From positions 1 to 64,000 of the forward strand of contig NZ_JARUKV010000003.1 of NCBI RefSeq assembly GCF_029688865.1: a stretch of 64,000 nucleotides of DNA, in the 5' to 3' direction. Positions within the stretch are counted from its first letter, which is position 1. Every line of letters begins with the position of its first letter. The DNA is from Natronococcus sp. A-GB7 (GTDB lineage: Archaea > Halobacteriota > Halobacteria > Halobacteriales > Natrialbaceae). This document shows positions 53,374-61,475 of this stretch, one piece after another. The position numbers were made by a program, and so were the translations under genes. The notes beneath the pieces are model-generated. The model was not told the DNA's origin and did no database searches. It saw nothing but the letters and a program-made list of their open reading frames with translations.

Positions 53374-54050
53374 CCGAATCCGAGCAACGACCGTAGCGTC
53401 CGCGTTCGAACGCCACACTGCTCGGCGAACTCGCAGGCTCCGCACTTCGCTCGGTTGTCGATCCGCGCCGGCGGCCCGTCGAGTTCCCGCACGGCCCGTA
53501 ATGCTCGACGGTACCCCGCCTTCCGTCGGGTCGTGAGATCGATCCGCCGGATCGTGCCGTGGGCGGGGTACTCGAGCCAGGCGCGCTCGATCGAGCGCTC
53601 GTGCTCCCAGGCCAGCGCCTTCGCGGCCGCGACGGCGTGGACCGACTGGGACTCCCAGACGCCGTTCTCGGGGGGTTTTCCGGCCGAGACGAGGACGGGC
53701 TCGACAGGGTCTTCGAGGACCTTGTGGACGATCCCCCGACAGTGGCGCCCCGTCGCGAGGACGGTTCGCCCGTCGGGCTCGCGAAGACGCCCCCAGTGGT
53801 CCGCCTCCGCGAGCCGCCGTCGGGTCTCGGCGAGTCGGTCGCGGTAGGCCGCCGGCGGAAGGGCGATCGGTTCGGATGCGAGGTCGTCGATCGACGCCTC
53901 GAGCAGGGACTCGTAGCGGGGCTCGAGATCCCGAATTTCCGTAACCTCGGGTGGCGGTTCGCGCTCGTCGTCGTCCTGCCGGCGCCGATAGTAACACTTC
54001 CGCGGGCAGTAGGCGGCTGTCCGGAGATCGCTGAAGGCGACGTGTGACAC
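53370..54050 (-). CDS. Orphan Cas4-like Fe-S protein, nuclease residues unclear
   Basis: A 226-residue Cas4/RecB-like protein. The N-terminal AAYCPRKCYY Cys and the C-terminal CGACEFAEQC are the usual four Fe-S ligands. In the middle, where Cas4 has a metal-binding Asp and a (D/E)xK, I read IVHKV and LVSAGKPP, so the acidic and Lys residues look lost or displaced. The late QSVHAVAAAKAL helix is retained. No CRISPR array or cas gene is nearby. The start is taken as GTG 54050 (VSHVAFSDLR), as in related haloarchaeal proteins, over ATG 54077. Confidence 0.75.
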   Translation of the reverse strand: MSHVAFSDLRTAAYCPRKCYYRRRQDDDEREPPPEVTEIRDLEPRYESLLEASIDDLASEPIALPPAAYRDRLAETRRRLAEADHWGRLREPDGRTVLATGRHCRGIVHKVLEDPVEPVLVSAGKPPENGVWESQSVHAVAAAKALAWEHERSIERAWLEYPAHGTIRRIDLTTRRKAGYRRALRAVRELDGPPARIDNRAKCGACEFAEQCGVRTRTLRSLLGFG

Positions 54051-54110
54051 GGGCGGTCTGGCCGCGCCCTCGTACAAAAACTTCGCCTCCGTCGCGACGG
54101 ATTCGTCCCG

Positions 54111-54701
54111 CTAGAAGTCGACGTCGGTCTCCATCCCCTCGGTCGCGTCCTCGAGGCCGTCCTCGCGGACGTCGGTCGCCATGCGTTCGGAGAGGTCGGC
54201 GTCGGCGAGAACGCTGTCGAACTCGTCGCGGTAACGGTCGTTGGCCGCCCGGGACTCGTCCCTGGCCGCGGCGACCCGGCGGTAGCGGCCGATGCGCTCC
54301 TCGCTGACGTCGTACTCCTCGGCGAGTGCGGCGTCGTCCTCCTCGCGCTCGCGGATCGCGGCGAGGTCGACCTCGTCGGCGTCGCTCTCGTCGATCAGGT
54401 GCAGCGACAGCCGGGCCTCGAAGACGTCGTCCTCGTCGACGCCGAGCTCCTCGGCCAGCTCCGCGTCGGAGCGGTCCTCGTAGAACCCCTCCGCGACGCG
54501 GAGGTAGTCGTCGGTCGAGAACGGGCCCTCGAGCCCGTAGCGCTCGTTCATCTGCGTGACGACGCTCTCGAGGCGCTCCCGGTCCGTGCGTTCGTCCTTC
54601 TCGAGGGAGCCCCGGTCGTCCTCCTGGGCCTCCGTGACGGTCTCCTCGCCGTCGGTAACGTCGGTGAAGATGTCGCGGAGTTCTTCGGTTTTCTCGTTCA
54701 T
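54111..54701 (-). CDS. Conditioned medium-induced protein 4 (Cmi4)-like
   Basis: A 196-residue, highly acidic helical protein matching my recollection of the haloarchaeal family annotated Cmi4, first noted as induced by conditioned medium. The visible features are a DDYLRVAEGFYEDRSDAELAEEL segment and a second DDAALAEEYDVSEERIGRYR repeat, both resembling helix-turn-helix-like units with an 'AELAEELGVDEDDV' flavour. A DNA-binding role is thus possible. The start ATG 54701 is used. It is divergent from the Fe-S oxidoreductase gene. Confidence 0.75.
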   Translation of the reverse strand: MNEKTEELRDIFTDVTDGEETVTEAQEDDRGSLEKDERTDRERLESVVTQMNERYGLEGPFSTDDYLRVAEGFYEDRSDAELAEELGVDEDDVFEARLSLHLIDESDADEVDLAAIREREEDDAALAEEYDVSEERIGRYRRVAAARDESRAANDRYRDEFDSVLADADLSERMATDVREDGLEDATEGMETDVDF

Positions 54702-54869
54702 GAGTGGACACTCGCGGGGGGCGGCTATATAAGCCTGTTGGCAGAACGGGTCGGCGACCGGTAGTTCGCAGAAACTCAAAATATCTAGTCAATTTACGCA
54801 AGACGACGGAGGGGTACGTGGGACAATCTCGTGACAAGAATTAAGTCACGGCTCCCCGCCTAATTGAAC

Positions 54870-57068
54870 ATGAACGTCCTCGCGCAGACGGAGGTGACGA
54901 GGGAGACGTACTGGGGGCTCAGCAGCACGGAGTACGCGCTGTTCTATCTCCTGGCGACCGTCACGATCCTCGTCTTCCTCTACGGAGTGTACAGACGATT
55001 TACGCGGTACACGGCCGGCGACGACGACCCGTTCGCCCGCCTCGACGATCTCGGCAGCCGGATCGTCTCGAGTACCAAGATCGTACTCTCGAACGAGAAA
55101 CAGTTCGACAGAGACCTCTACGGCGGGCTGATGCACGCCTTCATCATGTGGGGGTTTCTCACCTTACTAATCGCGACGACGATCCTCTTCGTCGACGGCT
55201 ACTTCTGGGAACCGTTCCAGGGCTCGTTCTGGGTCGGCGACTTCTACCTCGCCTACCAGTTCATGGTCGACGCGATGGGACTACTGTTCGTCGTCGGGAT
55301 CGGGATGGCGATGTATCGGCGCTACTGGGTCCGTAACGAACGCCTCTGGGATCGTCACACGAGCAGCGAGGACGACATCTTCATCTGGACGCTGTTCGCG
55401 CTGGGCGTCGGCGGCTTCCTGCTGGAGGGACTGCGTATCTACGCGACGGGGATGCCAGATCACGAAATCGTCAGCTTCGTCGGCTGGGGGCTCGCCTTGC
55501 TGTTCCAGACGATCGGACTTCCCGTCGTCGAAGGAACTGCCACGGATCCGAACTACACCGCACTCGGCGTTCTCGGCTTCAACGCCGAGACCTTCCACTG
55601 GCTCGCCTGGTGGTCCCACTCGCTGATCGCGTTCTTCTTCATCGCGTGGATTCCCTACGCCAAGCCGTTCCACATGCTTTCGTCCTTTGCGAACGTCGTC
55701 ACCCGCGACGAGAAGGCCGGCAAGCGTCTGCCGAACGTTCCCGCCGATCTGGACGCGACCAACGCCGAGTCGATCGAGGACTTCACCTGGAAGGAGATGC
55801 TCGACCAGGACGCCTGTACCAAGTGTGGACGCTGTTCGTCGGTTTGCCCGGCGAAGGCCTCCGACCGCCCGCTCGACCCGCGCAACGTCATCCTCGATCT
55901 CAAAAAGTACCGCGAACAGCGCGCCGAGGGAGGTGAGGAGCAACCGATCATCGCCGACGGCGGCACGAGCGTGATCGACACCGAGACGATGGAGTCCTGT
56001 ATGGCCTGTATGGCCTGTATGGACGCCTGCCCGGTCGAAATCGAACACCTCCAGTCGTTCACCCGGCTCAACCGCCAGATGACCGACCAGGGCGACATCG
56101 CCCCCAGCATGCAGGACGTCTTCCAGAACGTCATGCAGGACGGCAACACCTTCGGCGACAGCCCCCGCTCTCGTGGAGAGTGGGCCGACGACCTCGAGTT
56201 CGACGTCACCGACGCCCGCGAAGAGGAGGTCGACTACCTCTGGTACGTCGGCGACTACCCCAGCTACGACGACCGCAACAAGAAGGTCGCCCGCTCGCTG
56301 GCGGCCATTCTCCAGGAGGCTGACGTCAGCTTCGGCATCCTCTTCGACGACGAGAAGTACGACGGTAACGACATCCGCCGCGTCGGCGAGGAGTTCCTCT
56401 ACATCGAACTCGCCGGCCACCACGTCGAAACCTGGGAGGACTGCGAGTTCGACAAAATCGTCTGTACCGACCCCCATTCGTACAACACGTTCAAAAACGA
56501 GTACCCGGAGGTCGACTTCGAGGAGTTCGCCGACGACCCGATGATGCCCTTCGACTACGAGGAGCAGTGGAACGCAGACGGCGAGATAGACGTCTACCAC
56601 TGGACCCAGGCCGTCGAGGAACTCGTCGAGGAGGGCAAGCTCGACCTATCGGGTACGGAGCTCGACTACACGGTCACCTACCACGACCCCTGCCACCTCG
56701 GTCGGTACAACGACGAGTACGAGGCCCCCCGCGAGATCATCAAGGCGACGGGCTGCGAACTCGACGAGATGCCCCGCAACCGCGACGATTCCTTCTGCTG
56801 TGGCGGCGGTGGCGGCGGGCTCTGGATGGACTTCGAGGAGGAACCCAAACCCAGCGAGGAACGGCTTCGAGAAGCCCTCGAGGACACCGACGCCGGCTCG
56901 AGTGTCGAGAAGTTCGTCGTCGCCTGTCCGATGTGTATGACGATGTACGAGGACGGCCGCAAGACCGGCGGCTTCGAGGACGACATCGAGGTCGTCGACG
57001 TCGCCGAACTGCTCGTCGAGGCGATCGACGCACAGGAGAAGGCCGGACTCGAGGTCGCGGCGGAGTAG
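54870..57068 (+). CDS. Membrane Fe-S oxidoreductase, HdrDE/GlpC-like fusion
   Basis: A 732-residue protein. Residues ~15-290 form about six helices with NarI/HdrE-like character and conserved His residues (candidate haem ligands). Two 4Fe-4S motifs follow, at about 315-330 (CTKCGRCSSVC then P) and about 372-387 (CMACMACMDAC then P). The C-terminal half is HdrD/GlpC-like, with a CCG-type site (DPCHLGRY ... FCCGGGGGG ... ACPMC). The combination suggests electrons pass between a cytoplasmic donor and the membrane quinone pool; no heterodisulfide is expected in a haloarchaeon, so the partner is unknown. ATG 54870 is preferred over TTG 54864. Confidence 0.9.
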   Translation: MNVLAQTEVTRETYWGLSSTEYALFYLLATVTILVFLYGVYRRFTRYTAGDDDPFARLDDLGSRIVSSTKIVLSNEKQFDRDLYGGLMHAFIMWGFLTLLIATTILFVDGYFWEPFQGSFWVGDFYLAYQFMVDAMGLLFVVGIGMAMYRRYWVRNERLWDRHTSSEDDIFIWTLFALGVGGFLLEGLRIYATGMPDHEIVSFVGWGLALLFQTIGLPVVEGTATDPNYTALGVLGFNAETFHWLAWWSHSLIAFFFIAWIPYAKPFHMLSSFANVVTRDEKAGKRLPNVPADLDATNAESIEDFTWKEMLDQDACTKCGRCSSVCPAKASDRPLDPRNVILDLKKYREQRAEGGEEQPIIADGGTSVIDTETMESCMACMACMDACPVEIEHLQSFTRLNRQMTDQGDIAPSMQDVFQNVMQDGNTFGDSPRSRGEWADDLEFDVTDAREEEVDYLWYVGDYPSYDDRNKKVARSLAAILQEADVSFGILFDDEKYDGNDIRRVGEEFLYIELAGHHVETWEDCEFDKIVCTDPHSYNTFKNEYPEVDFEEFADDPMMPFDYEEQWNADGEIDVYHWTQAVEELVEEGKLDLSGTELDYTVTYHDPCHLGRYNDEYEAPREIIKATGCELDEMPRNRDDSFCCGGGGGGLWMDFEEEPKPSEERLREALEDTDAGSSVEKFVVACPMCMTMYEDGRKTGGFEDDIEVVDVAELLVEAIDAQEKAGLEVAAE

Positions 57069-57242
57069 CCGACTGCCGATTTTCGGTCTGAGGTCGCGAT
57101 GGTGTGCCCGAACGTAGTTTCGCTACCGCTACTCGCTCGCGGTCGTCTCGGGATCGATTCGATTCGGCGGCTCGAAAAATCGGGAGCCGAGGGTGCTGCG
57201 CTCGGCGATCGGCTGCGGCGGTATCAGTTCTGTCTGTAGCGA

Positions 57243-57974
57243 TCAGTCCGAGGATCCGGCCCTCGTCGACGTTGCTCCGCTCGAGGTGGCCTCGGTCGAC
57301 TGCAGTTCGGCGACGTACTCGAGGAAGTTCTCGAAGACGAGCTTCGCCTCACAGGCCTGCTGGTAGTTCTCGTCGGTGATCTCGGCGAGCACCGAGTCGC
57401 GCCGTTCGTCGGACAGCTCCTTGCGGTGGACGAGTTCTCGGGCCGTCCGCTGGTCGTACTCGGGGTGGAACTGGACGCCGAAGACCCGGTCCTTTCGGAA
57501 GCCGTGGTTGGAGTACTCGTTCTCGGCGAGGGGTTCGGCGCCGTCGGGCAGCGCCGAGACCTCGTCGGCGTGGCTCGTGAAGGCGGTGAACTCGCTCGAG
57601 ATCCCCTCGAACAGCCGCGACTCCCCGGAGTGTTCGATCCCGCTGTAGCCGACCTCGTAGGCACCCATGTCCTCGACGGTCCCACCCAGGACGTCCGCGA
57701 GCAGCTGGTGGCCCCAACAGATACCGAGAAACGGCACGTCTCGAGCGACCGCCTCGTCGACCCACTCCTTGGTGGCGGTGATCCAGTCCTCGTCCCAGTA
57801 GACGGACGTTCGTGACCCCGTGACGACGGCGCCGTCGAAGGCATACGTCTCGGGCAGTTCCCCCTGCGTGATATCGAACTCCGCCAGCGAGGCGTCGAGT
57901 TCGCGTCGGAAGTTTCGCGTCGTGTTCGCGTCCTCGTGAGCCGCGTTCAGGACGGCGATGCGTAGCTGACCCAT
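57243..57974 (-). CDS. Class I glutamine amidotransferase-like protein
   Basis: A 243-residue GATase1 protein of the GuaA-like stand-alone type. The nucleophile is C86 in GICWGHQ, with His and Glu in QFHPEYD about 80 residues later, giving an intact triad. Such stand-alone proteins hydrolyse glutamine-like gamma-glutamyl compounds or supply ammonia to an unlinked synthase. ATG 57974 (MGQLRIAVLNAAHED) is preferred over GTG 57980. It is convergent with the Fe-S oxidoreductase gene, 174 nt away. Confidence 0.88.
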   Translation of the reverse strand: MGQLRIAVLNAAHEDANTTRNFRRELDASLAEFDITQGELPETYAFDGAVVTGSRTSVYWDEDWITATKEWVDEAVARDVPFLGICWGHQLLADVLGGTVEDMGAYEVGYSGIEHSGESRLFEGISSEFTAFTSHADEVSALPDGAEPLAENEYSNHGFRKDRVFGVQFHPEYDQRTARELVHRKELSDERRDSVLAEITDENYQQACEAKLVFENFLEYVAELQSTEATSSGATSTRAGSSD

Positions 57975-58079
57975 CACCACTCCCTGGCCGCTCGGAGGAA
58001 AAATGCCTTCTGCTACGGCCGGACGTTGCCGGCACCTCGAATCGCTGTGAAATCGGATCGTCGCGAGCCCTCGACGTCC

Positions 58080-59309
58080 TCACGGCCGGCGGTAGCTGCC
58101 GTCGTCGCTCCGATGGAACCGCTCTCCGGTGTCGAACCAGCCGTCGACGAACCCCGACTCCACCTCGCCGTCGTCGCGGTCGTCGGCAGATGTTGCGTAC
58201 CCGTCGGCGACAACCGGGCCCGAAAGCTGCAACCGTCCCGTCGCCTCTTCCTCGAGGACGACCTCCTCGTCGTCGACCAGCCGCGCGTCGCAGTCGAGGA
58301 CCGGCCTCCCGATCACGTCGCCGTCCGTCGGCCCCGACACCGTCCGAGTCGCCGCCGTGGGACACGCGGGCACGCCGTAGGCTCGCGAGACCGTGACGCC
58401 GTACTCGAGCAGCGTCTCGACGGGCGCCTCGTCGACGGCGTGATCGCAGATCGCGCGCTCGAGGCCCGCGAGCGCGTCGGCGTTCTCGTCGATCGTGAGT
58501 TCGCGGATCGGCGCCCGTCGACCGGAGACGACCGTCACCCCGCTCTCCTCGATCGCCGTCAGCGTGTCGCCGGGATCGAACGCCCGATCGAGCAGGAGCT
58601 GCCCGCCGACGTACAGCACGGGGAGCGCGGTTCGGAACAGTCCGTCGACCGTCGAGAGCGGATCGAGAACGAATCCCGAGTCCTCCCGGGAGAGGTTCCA
58701 CTCGAGGACGGCGTCGATACAGTTCCACTCGACGGTCTCCGACGAAAGGGTGGCCACCGACTCGCCCGATTCGCCGTGGACCGCGAGCAACGGTGCGTCG
58801 TCGGATCGCTCCGTTCCGGCGTCGACGGCGGACACGTCGGTTTCCGCGAGCTCCTCGAGTGTGGCGGTTCGGTCGTGGGGAATCGAGCGCACGAGGTCGC
58901 GCTGGGCCGCCTCGGCGACGACGATCGCGGGCTCGAGCGTCTCGAACGGACGGGTCACCGTCGCGGGCGTCAGCCGGTGTGAAACCGGAGCGAGCGTCGC
59001 TCCGAGCCGACGACACGCGAAGACGAGCGCCAGCGACGCCACCCGGTTTCGGGTGACGAGACAGACGGTGTCGCCGGAGTCGACGCCCCGTTGCTCGAGC
59101 GCGCCGGCGAGGCGACCCGCGATACGGGCCAGCTCCGCGTAGCTGACGCGGTCCTCGTCGACGGTGTCGGCCGGCGCGTGGAGGCGGTCTTCGGCAGCGT
59201 CGACGATCGCCGTCCGGTCCGGGAAGCGCTCGGCGCGACGGGCCAGCGAGAGAGTCACGCCGGTATCTTCGGCGGCCAGCGCCGTAGTAGCACGGGGAGA
59301 CAATCGCAA
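58080..59309 (-). CDS. Truncated, divergent adenylate-forming (AMP-binding) protein
   Basis: A 409-residue protein related to acyl-CoA synthetase/MenE enzymes by its N-terminal core (LARRAERFPDRTAIVD, YAELARIAGRLAGALEQRGV, DTVCLVTRNR, PTDGDVIGRPVLD, WFDTGERFHRSDDGSY). The P-loop-like TSGTTGxPK motif is replaced by GESGESVATL, and the protein ends at the hinge where the C-terminal lid domain should begin. Classic adenylation looks impossible or altered. It lies 15 nt before the start-side gene of a leftward trio (M20 peptidase, hydrolase, this gene), so co-transcription is likely. Confidence 0.75.
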   Translation of the reverse strand: MRLSPRATTALAAEDTGVTLSLARRAERFPDRTAIVDAAEDRLHAPADTVDEDRVSYAELARIAGRLAGALEQRGVDSGDTVCLVTRNRVASLALVFACRRLGATLAPVSHRLTPATVTRPFETLEPAIVVAEAAQRDLVRSIPHDRTATLEELAETDVSAVDAGTERSDDAPLLAVHGESGESVATLSSETVEWNCIDAVLEWNLSREDSGFVLDPLSTVDGLFRTALPVLYVGGQLLLDRAFDPGDTLTAIEESGVTVVSGRRAPIRELTIDENADALAGLERAICDHAVDEAPVETLLEYGVTVSRAYGVPACPTAATRTVSGPTDGDVIGRPVLDCDARLVDDEEVVLEEEATGRLQLSGPVVADGYATSADDRDDGEVESGFVDGWFDTGERFHRSDDGSYRRP

Positions 59310-59324
59310 GCCGGAGTCGATCGT

Positions 59325-60110
59325 TCAGCGGTCGCCGTCCGAGCGCTCCTCGAGAAAGCCCAGCAGCCGATCGTTGACCGTCCGCGAGCGCTCGATCCCG
59401 ACGAGGTGGCCCGCGTCCTCGAGCGGGACGAACTCCCCACGAGGGAGCCCGGCCGCGAGCTCGCGGCCCGCATCGGGCGAGACGAGTTCGTCGGCGGTTC
59501 CGTGGAAAACGCGAGCGGGTTGAGTCACCTCGACGAGCCAGTCACGGGCGTCGAACTCCTCGAGGGCGGCGAGCTGTGCCTCCCACCCCTGCCTCGTGGC
59601 GTCGCCGTCGGCTCGCCAGTCGACGATGCCGTCGACGACGTCGGGCTGGGACTCGCGGAAGTCGGCGGAGAGGCCCGACTCGAGCGAGGTCCGAAGGGCC
59701 GCGCGGTCGTCGGGATCGGCCAGCAGGGGCTCGAGGTCGAACGCCGACGCGCGGGCGGCGGTGCCGAGCAGCGACAGTGTTTCGACCCGCGTCGACTCGC
59801 GGGCTGCGGTGAGCGCGACCGCACCGCCCAGTCCCGCGCCGACGAGGTGGGCGTTCCGGGCGTCGACGGCGCCGAGAACCGCCTCGAGGTCCGCGACGAG
59901 CGTTTCCATCGAGTACGGTCCGGGCGGCACGTCCGATCGACCGGTCCCCCGAAGATCCCAGACGATGGTCTCGTAGGGACCGGTCAGCGCGGCGTGTTGC
60001 CACCCCCACGACCAGCCGCCGAGGCCGGCCTCGGGGACGAAGACGACGGTCGGACCGTCGCCCTCGCGGTGGTAGTACAGCGAGACGCCGTCGTTCGAGG
60101 CGGTGGGCAT
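59325..60110 (-). CDS. Alpha/beta hydrolase fold protein without nucleophile Ser
   Basis: A 261-residue alpha/beta hydrolase. Fold landmarks are all there: VVFVPEAGLGGWSWG (oxyanion region), VWDLRGTGRSD, FHGTADELVS (catalytic Asp) and DAGHLVGIERS (catalytic His). The nucleophile elbow, normally GxSxG, reads G-A-G-L-G at residues 91-95, so Ser is Gly at 93. It is probably a pseudoenzyme or a ligand-binding protein, unless another residue serves. Neighbour of the truncated adenylating protein. Confidence 0.85.
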   Translation of the reverse strand: MPTASNDGVSLYYHREGDGPTVVFVPEAGLGGWSWGWQHAALTGPYETIVWDLRGTGRSDVPPGPYSMETLVADLEAVLGAVDARNAHLVGAGLGGAVALTAARESTRVETLSLLGTAARASAFDLEPLLADPDDRAALRTSLESGLSADFRESQPDVVDGIVDWRADGDATRQGWEAQLAALEEFDARDWLVEVTQPARVFHGTADELVSPDAGRELAAGLPRGEFVPLEDAGHLVGIERSRTVNDRLLGFLEERSDGDR

Positions 60111-60158
60111 ACTCGAGGAGTGGCGTTCGCGGCCCAGGTCGGTTTCGGTTCGCGAGGA

Positions 60159-61397
60159 TCAGTTTGCGAGGTACGACTCGGCGGCCGTTGCCAGCGTCTC
60201 GCTCGCGACGAGCACGTCGTCCCACGCGATCGTCTCCTCGGGGAAGTGTGCCTGCTCGATGTTCCCCGGACCGAACAACACCGTCGGGATTCCGGCCTCG
60301 ACGTAGTGGCGGCTGTCGGCACCGTAGGTTCCGGCCTGCGGGTCCGTCGCCTCGAGCCCCTGGGCCGCCATCGCCGACTGCACCGCCCGGACCACCGGCT
60401 CGTCGGGCTCGATCTCGGCGGGTTCGAACTGGATCGAGAACCGCTCGAACTCGCAGTCGACGTCGGTTTCGGCGACGGCCTCTGCCACCCGCCGGTCGAA
60501 CTCCCGCTCGACCTCGTCGACGGTCTCGCCCGGCGCGACGCCGATGCGGATCTCGGCGACGAGTTCGTCGGCGACCGAGGAGGCCCAGCGTCCCGCCTCG
60601 AGACAGCCGACACAGACCGGCCATGGGATCGGAAACTCCTCGTACAGCGGATGGGTGACGCGTTCGCCGCGTTCGGTCTCGAGTTCCTCGAGCGCCCGTC
60701 GGATTCGCTCGAACGCGGGCAGCACCGACTCGCCGCGCCAGCGCGTCGCCGCGTGGGCGGATCGGCCCTCGAGCCGGAGTCGTTTCATCAGGCTTCCCTC
60801 GGTCGCGACCACCGGTCGGCAGTCGGTCGGCTCGGCGACGATCGCCGCGTCGCGTTCGAACGGGTAGGGGTTCTCCAGGGCCGCGGCGGCCGCACCGATC
60901 CCGCCTTCCTCCTCGCCGGCGACGCTCTCGACGACGAGCCGGCCGTCGATCTCGGGGCTCGAGGCCTCGAGCTGTCGGGCCGCGAACACGCAGGCCGCCA
61001 GCCCGCACTTCATGTCCGCGGCGCCCCGAGCCGTGAGTCGGCCGTCGGTCCACCGGGGCTCGAACGGATCGCCCTCCCAGCCGCTGCCCGCCGGCACCAC
61101 GTCGACGTGGCCGTTCAGCACGAGCGTCCGTCCCGCGTCGGGGTCGCCGAACTCGAGCACGCCGCCGACGCTCGGCCTGTCGGTCGTCTCGATATCGGTA
61201 GGATCGTCGGGAAACGAAGGATGGTCGGCGAGCGTCTCGGCGTCGGCCTCCCACCGGTAGGTTTCGAAGCCGGCAGACTCGAGCGTCCCTTCGATCCACT
61301 GCTGGGCTGGCGCCTCGTTCCCTGCCGTCGTCTCGAACCCACAGAGTTCGTCGGCGAACGCTCGCAGTTCCGCGTCCCACGCCGTCGCGAAGTTCAT
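60159..61397 (-). CDS. M20-family metallopeptidase/deacylase
   Basis: A 412-residue ArgE/DapE/CPG2-like enzyme. Metal and catalytic residues are visible: H97 and D99 in GHVDVVP, D128 in GAADMK, the GEEEGG pair at about 161-166, EPTD, and a late His in HFPEE. A dimerisation domain lies between about 200 and 310. These enzymes hydrolyse amide bonds in small molecules such as N-acyl amino acids; the substrate here is not shown. It is first of the leftward trio, with 48 nt before the hydrolase gene. Confidence 0.9.
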   Translation of the reverse strand: MNFATAWDAELRAFADELCGFETTAGNEAPAQQWIEGTLESAGFETYRWEADAETLADHPSFPDDPTDIETTDRPSVGGVLEFGDPDAGRTLVLNGHVDVVPAGSGWEGDPFEPRWTDGRLTARGAADMKCGLAACVFAARQLEASSPEIDGRLVVESVAGEEEGGIGAAAAALENPYPFERDAAIVAEPTDCRPVVATEGSLMKRLRLEGRSAHAATRWRGESVLPAFERIRRALEELETERGERVTHPLYEEFPIPWPVCVGCLEAGRWASSVADELVAEIRIGVAPGETVDEVEREFDRRVAEAVAETDVDCEFERFSIQFEPAEIEPDEPVVRAVQSAMAAQGLEATDPQAGTYGADSRHYVEAGIPTVLFGPGNIEQAHFPEETIAWDDVLVASETLATAAESYLAN

Positions 61398-61475
61398 ACT
61401 CGGGACAGGAAGCGAGTCCTCAAAATACCGGGTGGCCCGACGCGGTCACGGAGTCGGTCGACGGCGGGAGAGCGG

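Noticed and set aside
53370-54050. Evidence of a CRISPR-Cas locus from the Cas4-like gene
   Set aside because: No repeat array and no other cas gene was seen in the window; the neighbours are tsaC and a Cmi4-like gene.
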